Part shown: in pieces, positions 1 through 7,940 of the stretch
How the letters are laid out: every line of letters starts with the position of its first letter
How positions within the stretch are numbered: the first letter of the stretch is position 1
From: an uncultured Holophagaceae bacterium
Lineage (GTDB): Bacteria; Acidobacteriota; Holophagae; Holophagales; Holophagaceae
Direction of reading: 5' to 3'
Length of the DNA: 11,702 bases
NCBI GenBank assembly: GCA_903876615.1
Contig: CAIRAS010000066.1
Coordinates: forward strand, 1-11,702
Notes under the pieces: generated by a model
Told to the model about the DNA's origin: nothing
Seen by the model: the letters and a program-made list of their open reading frames with translations, nothing else
Databases searched by the model: none
Position numbers and translations under genes: made by a program

Positions 1-1892
1 AGGTGGTGGCGGATGTCCACGAGATGTGGCCCGAGACCACCTACTACTTCCCGCCCACCATGCAGCCCATCCACGAGGCGCTGCCCGGGGCCGCGTCCAA
101 CCACTGGCAGGCCGCTTTCGGCACGGGCCTGGCCAAGGCCTTCGACGCCCGGGGCTGGGCCTATTTCCGCCGGGATGTGTTCGACCTGTTCTATCCCGGC
201 TACGGCGACAGCTGGCCCACCTTCCACGGGGCCGTGGGCATGACCTTCGAAGCGGCGGGGCAGTCCGGCCTGGCCTACAAGCGCCTGGATGGCGAGACCG
301 CCACCCTGGAGGACCGCCTGCAGCGCCACACCGCTGCCAGCCTGGCCACGGTGGCCACCGCCGCCGCCGAGCGTCAGGCCCTGCTCTGGGACTTCCAGCG
401 CACCCGGCGCGAGCGCGTCGCCCTGGGTGACCGGGCCGGAGCCTTTTTGTTGGCCGAGGGCGAAGACCCGGGCCGCACCCGCGCCCTGGTGGCCCTCCTG
501 GAGCGCAACGGCCTCGAGGTCCAGCGCACAGCCACGGAGCTTCCCGCCGAAGGCCTCGAGTCCATCGGCCTGGCCCGCGCTACCACCCTGCCCGCGGGCA
601 GCTACTTGGTGGCCCTGGACCAGCCCAGCGGCGGCCTCGCTCAGGCCCTGCTGGAGGGTGAGGCCCACATGGGCCCCAAGCCCACCTACGACCTCTCAGC
701 CTGGAGCCTGCCCCTGGCCTTCCACGTGCCCGCCTGGCGCGCCAAGACGAAGCCCAAGGTCGCCGCGGCCAGCGCTGCCCCGCCGGTGACCGCGGACCTG
801 CCCGAGACCGCCTGGGGCTACCTGCTCCCCGCGGGCCGCGACGGCGTCGAGCGGACCCTCGGCACCCTGCTGCAGGAGGGCTTCAAGGCCACGGCCCTGG
901 CGGAACCCGCGCTGCTGCGGGGTCAGACCCTGGGCGCCGGCACCATCATCCTGCCCCTCCGCACCAATGCCGCCAACCTGCGGGTGCGGCTGCAGGAACT
1001 GTCCCGCCGGAACGGTCACCCGGTGCTGGCCACAGACACGGCCATGATGGCCTCGGGCCCGGACCTGGGCTCGAACCGCACGCTGCTGCTGAAGGCGCCG
1101 CGCATCGCCGTGCTCATGGACCGGCCCGCCAACCCCGCGGCCTTCGGCGCCGTGGCGCATACCCTCATCGAGGCGGACCTACCCTTTGTCCAGCTGCGCG
1201 CAGACCGCCTGGGCAGCACCTCCCTGACCCGCTTCACCCACGTGGTCGTGGTGGACGACGGGGCCCAGGGCAAGGGCTGGCAGCGCAGCCTCGGCGAGGG
1301 CGGCGCGGCCAAGCTGAAGGCCTGGCTCCAGGAGGGCGGCACCCTGCTGGCCTTCCAGGGCGGGGCTGCCTACGCCTCCCGGGCGGGCCTCACTGCCACG
1401 GGCTTCCACCTGCTGGGCAAGGAGGCCGAGGAGGCCCACCTGAAGGAGAAGGACCCCAAGCGCGAGACCCCCAAGACTGATCCTGCAGAGCTGGTGCAGC
1501 CCTGGGACAAGCGGGAAGACCGCGCCCTGGCTGAGAGCATCCCCGGCGCCTATCTGAAGGCGCGGGTGGACGGCAGCCACCCCCTCGCCTGGGGGCTCCA
1601 CGCCGGCCAGGGCGCCGCCGTGCTGGACGTCAACGATCCCATCCTCGAACTGAGCGTCGGCGGCGAGAACCCGCTGCACTACGCCAAGGAGGACCTCAAG
1701 GTCTCGGGCCTGGTTCCCAAGGCCCTGGAGGCGCGCCTGCAGCAGAGCGCCTACGCCCTGCGCGAGCACTCCGGCCAGGGCACGGTCATCCTGGTGGCCG
1801 GCGATCCGGTCTTCCGGGCACAGGCGCCCTTCACTCGGCGCCTGTTCTTCAACGCCATCTTCTTCGGCGCCTACCGTCCCACCCCGGAGTAG
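1..1892 (+). CDS. M14-family zinc carboxypeptidase, C-terminal part (5' end outside window)
   Basis: The frame is open at the left edge, so this is the C-terminal ~629 residues of a longer protein; the GTG codons at positions 3 and 6 are internal valines. Fragment residues 3-18 (ADVHEMWPETTYYFPP) match the strand carrying the third zinc-ligand histidine of M14 peptidases (His6). GMTFEAAGQSG at 79-89 carries the expected catalytic glutamate (Glu83). The first two ligands (HxxE) would lie upstream of the window. After the catalytic domain (to about residue 140) comes a long extension. Within it, residues 366-460 (IAVLMDRP, VVVVDDG, WLQEGGTLLAFQGG) look like a class-I glutamine-amidotransferase-type alpha/beta fold, as seen in several large bacterial M14 proteins; I see no clear catalytic Cys there. 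Family knowledge predicts an exported metallopeptidase, but any signal peptide is out of view. ubiX follows after 8 nt, suggesting co-transcription without an obvious functional link. Confidence 0.85.
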   Translation, partial: VVADVHEMWPETTYYFPPTMQPIHEALPGAASNHWQAAFGTGLAKAFDARGWAYFRRDVFDLFYPGYGDSWPTFHGAVGMTFEAAGQSGLAYKRLDGETATLEDRLQRHTAASLATVATAAAERQALLWDFQRTRRERVALGDRAGAFLLAEGEDPGRTRALVALLERNGLEVQRTATELPAEGLESIGLARATTLPAGSYLVALDQPSGGLAQALLEGEAHMGPKPTYDLSAWSLPLAFHVPAWRAKTKPKVAAASAAPPVTADLPETAWGYLLPAGRDGVERTLGTLLQEGFKATALAEPALLRGQTLGAGTIILPLRTNAANLRVRLQELSRRNGHPVLATDTAMMASGPDLGSNRTLLLKAPRIAVLMDRPANPAAFGAVAHTLIEADLPFVQLRADRLGSTSLTRFTHVVVVDDGAQGKGWQRSLGEGGAAKLKAWLQEGGTLLAFQGGAAYASRAGLTATGFHLLGKEAEEAHLKEKDPKRETPKTDPAELVQPWDKREDRALAESIPGAYLKARVDGSHPLAWGLHAGQGAAVLDVNDPILELSVGGENPLHYAKEDLKVSGLVPKALEARLQQSAYALREHSGQGTVILVAGDPVFRAQAPFTRRLFFNAIFFGAYRPTPE

Positions 1893-1900
1893 AGGAACCC

Positions 1901-2470
1901 ATGGGCCTGAGCACCACCCTCGCCATCACCGGAGCCTCGGGCTCGGCCTTCGGCGTGGCCGTGCTGAAGCGCCTCTCGGCGAGTCCCGAGGTAGCGCGCA
2001 TCGCGCTCCTGCTGTCACCCACGGGCAAGCGCTGCCTCCACGATGAGACGGGCCTGACGCCCAAGGACCTCGCCGCCCTGCCCAAGGTGGAGCTGCGGGA
2101 CGAGCGGGACCTGGGTGCCGATATCGCCTCGGGCTCGTTCCGGCAGGACGGCATGGTGCTCCTCCCCTGCAGCGCCGGGGCCCTGGGCCGTATCGCCGCG
2201 GGCACCAGCGAGACCCTGGTGAGCCGCGCCGCAGACGTGTGCCTCAAGGAGCGCCGCCCCCTGGTGCTCTGCCTGCGGGAGACGCCCCTGAACCGCATCC
2301 ACCTGGAGAACATGCTGCGGGTCCACGATGCTGGCGCCATCGTCATGCCCCTCATGCCCGGCTACTACAGCGGCCCCAAGACCATCGACGACCTCTGCGA
2401 CACCTTCGCCACCCGAGTGCTGGATCAGCTGGGCCTCTCCGAGGCTGATGCGCGGCGCTGGAAGGGCTGA
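1901..2470 (+). CDS. ubiX: UbiX-type flavin prenyltransferase
   Basis: This 189-residue protein has the full length usual for UbiX/Pad1. The family attaches a dimethylallyl group to FMN, giving the prenyl-FMN cofactor used by UbiD-type decarboxylases in quinone synthesis or aromatic-acid metabolism. Visible motifs are the N-terminal flavin-binding GASGS (11-15), the ASGSF loop (76-80), PCSAGALGRIAAG (89-101), RAADVCLKERRPLVL (109-123) and RETPLNRIHLENM (126-138), followed by the C-terminal MPGYYSGPKTIDD (152-164). All these blocks are conserved in UbiX; the usual 'G.sdNLl' before RAADV reads GTSETLV here. The ATG at 1901 has AGAGGA just upstream at 1892-1897, inside and after the preceding stop. 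No ubiD partner is in the window, so the pathway served cannot be told. Downstream lies a repeat region and then a convergent operon. Confidence 0.93.
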   Translation: MGLSTTLAITGASGSAFGVAVLKRLSASPEVARIALLLSPTGKRCLHDETGLTPKDLAALPKVELRDERDLGADIASGSFRQDGMVLLPCSAGALGRIAAGTSETLVSRAADVCLKERRPLVLCLRETPLNRIHLENMLRVHDAGAIVMPLMPGYYSGPKTIDDLCDTFATRVLDQLGLSEADARRWKG

Positions 2471-2509
2471 AATCAGGTTCTTCCGGGATTTCGGGGAATG
2501 CAATTTAAC

Positions 2510-2536
2510 CGCAGAGGACGCAGAGGGCACAGAGAA
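2510..2536 (+). repeat. Three degenerate tandem 9-mers (CGCAGAGGA type)
   Basis: The units are CGCAGAGGA (2510-2518), CGCAGAGGG (2519-2527) and CACAGAGAA (2528-2536). They form the left edge of the composite intergenic repeat. The region around 2713-2748 carries a related sequence in inverted orientation. Confidence 0.7.
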
Positions 2537-2605
2537 GTGCCTCACTGACCCGTTGGCTGGGCTGCATGCCGATGCTAAAGCCCGCATCGCTGGAGCCCGA
2601 GCGGC

Positions 2606-2674
2606 CTATCCCCTTGATCCCCGTTTTCAAGAACTGGACAGAAGGAACAGGGATGCAGGGGATGAAGGGGATAG
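2606..2674. repeat. 17-bp inverted repeat able to form a hairpin
   Basis: The left arm CTATCCCCTTGATCCCC (2606-2622) pairs with the right arm GGGGATGAAGGGGATAG (2658-2674) at 16 of 17 positions, across a 35-nt loop. The near-perfect long stem would form in RNA read from either strand, so it could act as a processing or transcription barrier between the convergent genes. It has no T tract, so it is not called as a rho-independent terminator. Confidence 0.75.
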
Positions 2675-2686
2675 CAGAAGGAACAG
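2639..2686 (+). repeat. 12-bp perfect direct repeat flanking 24 bp
   Basis: CAGAAGGAACAG occurs at 2639-2650 and again at 2675-2686. The 24 bp between the copies end in the right arm of the inverted repeat, which abuts the second copy exactly. Two copies at a 36-bp period are seen and no third, so this is not a CRISPR array. Confidence 0.7.
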
Positions 2687-2805
2687 CTGTGAGAGCGGAT
2701 CTGCAGCCCCCCCCTCCGCGACCCTCCGCCCTCTCGTCCTTTCTCTGCGAGAGTTGTTTTCTTTATCTCTTTACCCCTGGGACAGGCGCAGCAGGACTGA
2801 ATGGC

Positions 2806-3735
2806 CTACCCCACGCCCTCCATCAGCGCCTGTTCTTCGCGCTGGGCCTTGCGGGTGGACCAGAAGGCCCAGAGGGCGCCGAGGGCGCCGGTGGCGGCGC
2901 CGACGCCGGCCAGCAGGAGCATGCTGCCCAGGCTGAAGAAACCCAGCCGGGCCAGCTCGACCAGCATGGGAGAGATGCCACCCACCCCGCGAGAGACCGG
3001 GAGCCAGCAGCTGAACAGTCCCAGCAGCGCCAGCAGGCTGCCGCTCAGGCCCAGAAAGGCCCCCTCCAGCAGCAGCGGCGTGAGGATGAAGGCCTCGGAA
3101 GCCCCCACCAGCCGCATGATCGTGATCTCCTCCTCGCGGGCCAGGAGGCTCATGCGGATCACGTTGCCGGTGGCGAAGCCCGCCGCGAGCAGGAGGATCA
3201 CGCCGAGGGTGGCCAGGGCCGAACGCAGCATGCGGGCCATGCGATGGAGGCTCTCCATGCGCTCCTGGTCCACCAGCACATCGCCCACCCCGGGCAGCCC
3301 CCGGAGGCTGGCGCCCACTTCCACCGCCCGCCCGCCCGTGGCCAGGTCCGGGCGCAGGGTCAGTTCGAGGCTCTCGGGCAGGGCGTCCTGGCCAGCGCTC
3401 TCCAGCAGCAGGCCCGCCTCCCGGGTGGCGGCCATGAAGCGCTTGCGGTTCTCCCCCTCGCTGACCCGGTGCACCTCGCGGAACCGGGGATCGCGCTTCA
3501 GGCGCCGCTCGGCCTCATCGAGGGACTTCCCTTCACCAGCGTAGGCCACCACCTTGGCCATGCCCTCCAGGCGGTTGACGAAGCGGTCGAGGCTTTCCAC
3601 CGCGAGCAGGCCGCCACCCGCCAGCAGCAAGCCCGAGCCGAGCGTGAGCACCGCCAGGAAGTACTGCCCGCGATGCCGGTAGAGGTCGCGGAGGACATCC
3701 TGGAGCAGCAGCCCCAGCAGGCGGAAGAGTGTCAC
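2806..3735 (-). CDS. ftsX: FtsX-like permease / cell-division-type ABC transporter membrane subunit
   Basis: The 309-residue protein has the classic FtsX plan: a short cytoplasmic N-terminus, TM1 (about 24-46), an extracytoplasmic domain (about 47-170), then three TM segments (about 171-195, 215-243, 264-292) and a charged tail. The block EEEITIMRLVGAS (201-213) after TM2 is the hallmark of FtsX. FtsX normally pairs with the ATPase FtsE and transmits ATP hydrolysis across the membrane to activate peptidoglycan hydrolases. No ftsE or hydrolase gene is adjacent; upstream are a lipoprotein and a DUF4388 protein. The start is set at GTG 3733-3735, which overlaps the lipoprotein stop as GTGA and implies translational coupling. 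The frame stays open to 4023, but that extension is Arg/His/Pro-rich and antisense-like. It is the last gene of a minus-strand operon. The FtsX fold is clear; its role in division is inferred from the family. Confidence 0.88.
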   Translation of the reverse strand: MTLFRLLGLLLQDVLRDLYRHRGQYFLAVLTLGSGLLLAGGGLLAVESLDRFVNRLEGMAKVVAYAGEGKSLDEAERRLKRDPRFREVHRVSEGENRKRFMAATREAGLLLESAGQDALPESLELTLRPDLATGGRAVEVGASLRGLPGVGDVLVDQERMESLHRMARMLRSALATLGVILLLAAGFATGNVIRMSLLAREEEITIMRLVGASEAFILTPLLLEGAFLGLSGSLLALLGLFSCWLPVSRGVGGISPMLVELARLGFFSLGSMLLLAGVGAATGALGALWAFWSTRKAQREEQALMEGVG

Positions 3736-4829
3736 GAAGCGTTTCCGTCGATGGCGAGGCCCCGGAACACGGCGGTCGTGGGAGATACGGAGACAACCTT
3801 GGCGGCCGTGCCGCCCATGGGTGACTTCCAGAGGTGGATCTTGCCGTAGGCTGTGGTGCCCTGGCCGCTTAGGCCGGCCAGCCAATCCTTTGTGCCGGCG
3901 TGAGCGAGGACCCGGAGGTCCGCCTGGGCCGTGGCGCTGCCGAGCTTCGCCGTGGGCCCCTGGTTGAAGCCGAAGCCGAACTGCCCCGTGGTGAACACCT
4001 GGATGGGGGCGAAGGTGGCCCATAGGGTCCCGGCGTCGGTGTTGTGCCGGGCTACAAACAGGTAGCCGTTCCCCGTGTCCAGGGCCAGGGATCCGTATTT
4101 TTCGATGAGTGTGTTGCTGCCGATGAGGGTGCTCGCGTCCGTGAAGGCCGAGGCGGCACCCTTGCGGAGGCGGGGCCCGGTGTAGGTATTGGTGGCGTTG
4201 CCTACCTGGTCGCCGTTGAGCAGGAAGGCATAGACCGAGCCCGAGGCTGCCGCGACGCCGGTGCCCCCGGTGTCGCCCGCCGTGTGGAGCGCCTGGAGGG
4301 TGACGCTCGCGCTCTGGACCTGGCTGCTGGCATTGTTCACGACCCAGATCTGGGTGCTGCTGCTGCCGTTCTCGGTGATGTAGAGGCAGTCACTCTGGGC
4401 ATCCAGGGCCACCTGCCCGAAGGTGGAGCTGGTGAGGCGTCCCGTATCCGACAGGCTGAAGGAGACCACCTCGTTGCTGGCCACGGTGCCGCTCTGGGAG
4501 CGGAGGTTGCTGACCCGGACGATGCTCCCCGTTTCGGAGACCAGGTAGAGGTAGCCGTGCAGGCTGTCGAGGCAGAGGCCGCCCCAGGCCAGGGTGGTGA
4601 TCTTGCTGCTGAAGACGGAGGACGTGATCTGCTTGGTCGGGGCCACCGTGGTGGTGGTGCTGCTGTAGAGGGCGCTGATGTCCGTCCAGACGAAGACGGC
4701 CGAGGTGGTGCTGTCGTAGGCGTAGAGCGCCGCCCCCGACGTGCCACCAGAGGCACCGTCGGGCTCCTTGCAGCCCGTGAGCAGGATCAGGATGGAGGCC
4801 GCGAGGCCAAGCAGGGAACGCAGTTTCAT
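3732..4829 (-). CDS. Lipoprotein with propeller-like repeats, function unknown
   Basis: I do not recognise a named family for this 365-residue protein. Residues 1-20 form a lipoprotein signal peptide: KLR charges, a hydrophobic core, then lipobox LTGC with Cys20. The +2 residue is Lys, so under the Lol rule it should reach the outer membrane if this is a diderm. The mature part is rich in Ser/Thr/Gly/Ala and carries spaced motifs of the form 'LD....YLY(L/I)': LCLDSLHGYLYLVSETG, ALDAQSDCLYITENG, ALDTGNGYLFVARHN, and at the end GLAIDG. This suggests a beta-propeller resembling SMP-30/NHL/YncE-type proteins; that is an inference from repeat spacing. The ATG at 4829 follows the DUF4388 gene stop by 10 nt with a weak AGG upstream. 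Its stop overlaps the GTG of the FtsX-like gene, so the pair is probably coupled. It may be an envelope partner of that permease. Confidence 0.8.
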   Translation of the reverse strand: MKLRSLLGLAASILILLTGCKEPDGASGGTSGAALYAYDSTTSAVFVWTDISALYSSTTTTVAPTKQITSSVFSSKITTLAWGGLCLDSLHGYLYLVSETGSIVRVSNLRSQSGTVASNEVVSFSLSDTGRLTSSTFGQVALDAQSDCLYITENGSSSTQIWVVNNASSQVQSASVTLQALHTAGDTGGTGVAAASGSVYAFLLNGDQVGNATNTYTGPRLRKGAASAFTDASTLIGSNTLIEKYGSLALDTGNGYLFVARHNTDAGTLWATFAPIQVFTTGQFGFGFNQGPTAKLGSATAQADLRVLAHAGTKDWLAGLSGQGTTAYGKIHLWKSPMGGTAAKVVSVSPTTAVFRGLAIDGNAS

Positions 4830-4839
4830 GGGCAGCGAC

Positions 4840-5871
4840 CTATCGGGTGGTGAAGAGTGCCTTCAGCTGGGTGTTGAGGGAGCGCACGAGGTTCCCGTCA
4901 CAGCCCGCTTCCACTGCGGCGCGGCTGATGGCAAGGGCCAGGCCCTTGACCGCGTCGGGTCCCTCGCCGGAGATGATCTGCTGGGTGGCTCTCGCCTGCA
5001 GGCTGTTCACGAGGTCGTGGTGCTGTTCGGGCAGCACCTGCCGGGAAGCCTGGGCGATGCGCTGGGTGAAGTTCATGAGCTTGACCAGGCGCTGAGGATC
5101 CTCCGGCACCGTGGAGGTGGATCCCGACGGCGGTGGGACGACGCCGGTTTCCGGAGCGGATTCCGGGGCCTCCGTGAGCGGCTGTGGCTGGGGCGGCAGA
5201 GTGGCGGTCTCCCGCTGAGCCTCCGGCGCAGCGGACGCATCCCCAGCCTTGGCGAGCAGCTCCGAAACAGGCACCAGCTCCCGGAGGTGTTTTTCGGCGA
5301 CCTCAAGCTTCGGGGGACGCCCCGAGCGCAGGCCCTTGAGCGCCACATGGCCCGCCAACACCAGGCCGTAGAGATCCTTGGCCACGGCGACCACCGGCTT
5401 TTTTGTGAGTTCCGCCAGCTCCGCCACGCTGTAGTAACCCGTGCACAGACCCAGCAGCTTGGCCTCGCGGGGACTCACGCCCCGGGGCACCTCACTGGGC
5501 AGCAGGGTGGAGGCCGGGTAGAGCTCCACCGAAGGCACCTTCTGGCTGATGACCCGCCACTCGTCCATCCGTCGGCCCAGCTCCATCAGGATGGAGGCAT
5601 TGGGCTTGTTGATGGTGATGGGAACCTCGACCGGCGCTTCCTCGAAGCGGTAGCCGCCCTCCAGCCACAGCGCCACTTCCATGAGCGCCTCGAAGCCTTC
5701 GTTCGCGGGCGTCACGGCGTGGATGATCCGGCCTTCCCGGAGGTAGATCCGCGCCTTGGCGGCCTCCTGGCGCACGTGGAAGCACCCGGATTTTCCCCCC
5801 TGGCTCACGAGCTGGATGATGTCAGGCAGGGGGGCTTCACGCATGGAGCCTTGGATCACACCCTGGGACAT
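4840..5871 (-). CDS. DUF4388 (PATAN-type) domain protein
   Basis: The 343-residue protein begins with a DUF4388/PATAN domain (about 1-105). It shows the family pattern of an early 'G.....PLPDIIQLV...GKSGCFHV' block, then 'ARIYLREGRIIHAVTP' and 'GFEALMEVALWLEGGYRFEE' (59-78). A middle part (about 106-200), with GVSPREAKLLGLCTGYYSVAELAELT, resembles a winged-helix-like module. A Pro/Ala/Glu linker (about 205-258) leads to a helical C-terminus (about 259-343). There is no signal peptide or TM segment, so it should be cytoplasmic. DUF4388 domains usually accompany response regulators, gliding/pilus signalling or GTPase systems and act as protein-interaction modules; no enzymatic activity is expected. 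The ATG at 5871 is supported by GAGGA about 7 nt upstream. The longer frame to 7035 is antisense to ribB and is rejected. It is the first gene of the operon with the lipoprotein and FtsX-like permease, divergent from ribB. Confidence 0.85.
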   Translation of the reverse strand: MSQGVIQGSMREAPLPDIIQLVSQGGKSGCFHVRQEAAKARIYLREGRIIHAVTPANEGFEALMEVALWLEGGYRFEEAPVEVPITINKPNASILMELGRRMDEWRVISQKVPSVELYPASTLLPSEVPRGVSPREAKLLGLCTGYYSVAELAELTKKPVVAVAKDLYGLVLAGHVALKGLRSGRPPKLEVAEKHLRELVPVSELLAKAGDASAAPEAQRETATLPPQPQPLTEAPESAPETGVVPPPSGSTSTVPEDPQRLVKLMNFTQRIAQASRQVLPEQHHDLVNSLQARATQQIISGEGPDAVKGLALAISRAAVEAGCDGNLVRSLNTQLKALFTTR

Positions 5872-5964
5872 AGACCGTTCCTCTCTTGAAGAAGGAAGAT
5901 GCCCAACCTTACCACGGAGTGCGCCCTTCCCCCCGGCGCCCTCCTGAGCGATGCTGGGAGTCCT
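5872..5964. promoter_or_regulatory. Divergent promoter region between DUF4388 operon and ribB
   Basis: This 93-bp spacer must hold the start signals of both divergent operons. It contains the GAGG ribosome site of the DUF4388 gene and the GGGAG of ribB (5956-5960). A TTGAAG at 5886-5891 is a possible -35, but the -10 match (TTACCA, 5909-5914) is poor, so I do not call a promoter. No conserved FMN-riboswitch block precedes ribB, and the spacer is too short for a full FMN aptamer plus expression platform. Confidence 0.4.
5956..5960 (+). promoter_or_regulatory. Ribosome binding site deciding the ribB start
   Basis: GGGAG sits 4 nt before ATG 5965. The alternative in-frame ATG at 5899 would add 22 residues with no family match, and its AAGGA is too close to the start codon. 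The site therefore favours 5965. Confidence 0.55.
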
Positions 5965-7079
<1,115 letters not shown>

Positions 7080-7083
<4 letters not shown>

Positions 7084-7574
7084 CCGACGCCGCCTTCCTG
7101 ACCCAGTCGCCCCTGTTCAGCAACCTGGACGAGGCGGAGCGCTGCCAGGTGCTGATCATCGGGCAGGTGCGCTGCGCCTCCGCAGGTGAGGTGCTCTTCC
7201 GTGAGGGCGACGTCGGTGATGGCCTCTACATCCTGCTGGCAGGCTCGGTGCGCATCTCGAAGCAGGTACCCTCGGGCGAAGAGGCCCTGGCGGTGCTGGA
7301 ACCCCCCGCCTACTTTGGCGAGATGGCCCTCATCGACGCCTCGCCCCGGGCCGCGGATGCCATCATCAACGAGGAGGCCGAGCTGTTCTTCCTGCCCATG
7401 CAGCAGCTGCAGGGCCTCATCGAGTCCCAGCCCCGCACGGCCCTGAAGATCCTCTACGCGCTCTGCCAGGTGCTCTCCCAGCGGTTGCGGGAGACCAATG
7501 AACGCTACATGAGCCTGTTCACCATCGCCCAGTGGGGAAGCGCCAATTCAGGCGACCCCCTGCCCTTCCCCTGA
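7080..7574 (+). CDS. Single-domain cyclic-nucleotide-binding protein
   Basis: The 164-residue protein is almost entirely one Crp/PKA-type cyclic-nucleotide-binding domain. It begins PLFSNLDEAE (11-20), shows the glycine-turn region 'GEVLFREGDVGDGLYILLAGSVRI' (36-59), then the phosphate-binding cassette FGEMALIDASPRAADA (79-94). That cassette has the Gly-Glu pair and the Arg followed by Ala-Ala, which in known domains contact the ribose and phosphate, so binding ability looks intact. A C-helix follows (about 116-145). There is no helix-turn-helix, kinase or channel segment, so it is not a Crp-like transcription factor. Such stand-alone domains may sense cAMP or c-di-GMP and act through a partner; which ligand is unknown. 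Translation starts at TTG 7080, overlapping the ribB stop by 4 nt, and trxA follows after 17 nt. The arrangement implies coupled expression with ribB. Confidence 0.88.
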
Positions 7575-7580
7575 ACCACC

Positions 7581-7586
7581 AAGGAG
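7581..7586 (+). promoter_or_regulatory. Ribosome binding site of trxA
   Basis: A strong AAGGAG, 5 nt before ATG 7592, fixes the thioredoxin start and suggests high translation independent of the upstream genes. Confidence 0.7.
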
Positions 7587-7591
7587 TTCCC

Positions 7592-7912
7592 ATGTCCGAC
7601 CTCGTCGCCCACATCACCGACGCCCAGTTCCCTGAGGCCGTTGCCCAGGGTGTCACCCTCGTGGATTTCTGGGCCCCCTGGTGCGGCCCCTGCAAGATGA
7701 TCGCCCCCGTCCTTGACGAGCTCGCCGCGGAGATGGCAGGCAAGGCCAAGTTCATCAAGATGAACGTGGACGAGAACCCCGAAGTGGCCGGGAAGTTCGG
7801 CATCATGAGCATCCCCACCCTGATCGTCTTCAAGGACGGCAAGCCCGTGAACAAGCTCATCGGCGGCCAGCCCAAGCCCCAGCTGAAGGCGTTCGTGGAA
7901 TCAGCGTTCTAG
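7592..7912 (+). CDS. trxA: Thioredoxin
   Basis: This is a standard thioredoxin of 106 residues. It has the active-site WCGPC at 30-34 within FWAPWCGPCK, the buried DF pair (25-26), the cis-proline loop MSIPTLIVF (72-80, Pro75) and a C-terminal GGQPKPQL helix start. It has no signal peptide and so acts as a cytoplasmic dithiol-disulfide reductant, recycled by a thioredoxin reductase not in the window. The ATG at 7592 has an AAGGAG at 7581-7586, 5 nt upstream, which rules out the longer frame from 7532 that would overlap the preceding gene. It is the last gene of the ribB/cNMP/trxA unit and converges on the sensor kinase gene. Confidence 0.96.
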   Translation: MSDLVAHITDAQFPEAVAQGVTLVDFWAPWCGPCKMIAPVLDELAAEMAGKAKFIKMNVDENPEVAGKFGIMSIPTLIVFKDGKPVNKLIGGQPKPQLKAFVESAF

Positions 7913-7913
7913 G

Positions 7914-7930
7914 AGCTATCAGCTATCAGC
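7914..7930 (+). repeat. Short heptamer repeat AGCTATC x 2.4
   Basis: AGCTATC occurs at 7914-7920 and 7921-7927 and is followed by AGC, directly after the thioredoxin stop. It is short and may be the remnant of a dispersed intergenic repeat. Confidence 0.5.
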
Positions 7931-7940
7931 CAAGAGCCCT

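Larger units (their letters stand above)
2471..2805. repeat. Gene-free convergent intergenic region made of composite repeats
   Basis: These 335 bp lie between the converging ends of ubiX and the ftsX-like gene. Open frames crossing it lack family resemblance and a plausible start. It holds three degenerate 9-mers (2510-2536), an imperfect 17-bp inverted repeat (2606-2622 and 2658-2674), a 12-bp perfect direct repeat (2639-2650 and 2675-2686), and near the right end a stretch (about 2713-2748) whose reverse complement resembles the left 9-mer block (GCAGAG, GGACG, AGAGGGC in order). The outer blocks thus look like imperfect terminal inverted repeats of one element of about 240 bp. I recall similar 'CGCAGAGGACGCAGAG' and 'GGGATGAAGGGGAT' intergenic elements from other GC-rich genomes, which suggests a dispersed family; copy number cannot be seen here. 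There is no strong intrinsic terminator with a T tract for either flanking operon. Confidence 0.65.

Noticed and set aside
2481..2500. Terminator hairpin after ubiX (TTCC...GGAA)
   Set aside because: Only four base pairs and no T tract.
2639..2686. CRISPR-like repeat-spacer-repeat
   Set aside because: Only two 12-bp copies, no array and no cas genes.
2566..3849. 427-codon plus-strand frame across the repeat region and the FtsX-like gene
   Set aside because: Gln/His/Ala-rich product antisense to a clear four-helix FtsX protein, starting inside a repeat.
3736..4023. N-terminal extension of the FtsX-like protein
   Set aside because: The extra residues are Arg/His/Pro-rich and out of frame inside the lipoprotein gene; GTG 3735 with the GTGA overlap gives a normal FtsX length.
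4044..4853. 269-codon plus-strand frame opposite the lipoprotein gene
   Set aside because: Antisense shadow; the minus frame has a signal peptide, a lipobox and coupling to the next gene.
4741..5889. 382-codon plus-strand frame opposite the DUF4388 gene
   Set aside because: His/Gly/Arg-rich translation with no motifs; the minus-strand frame has domain matches, a ribosome site and operon spacing.
5899..5964. Longer ribB start at ATG 5899
   Set aside because: It adds 22 residues without family match; the later ATG has a better-placed GGGAG and a usual RibB N-terminus.
5872..5964. FMN riboswitch ahead of ribB
   Set aside because: No conserved aptamer blocks are visible and the spacer is too short.
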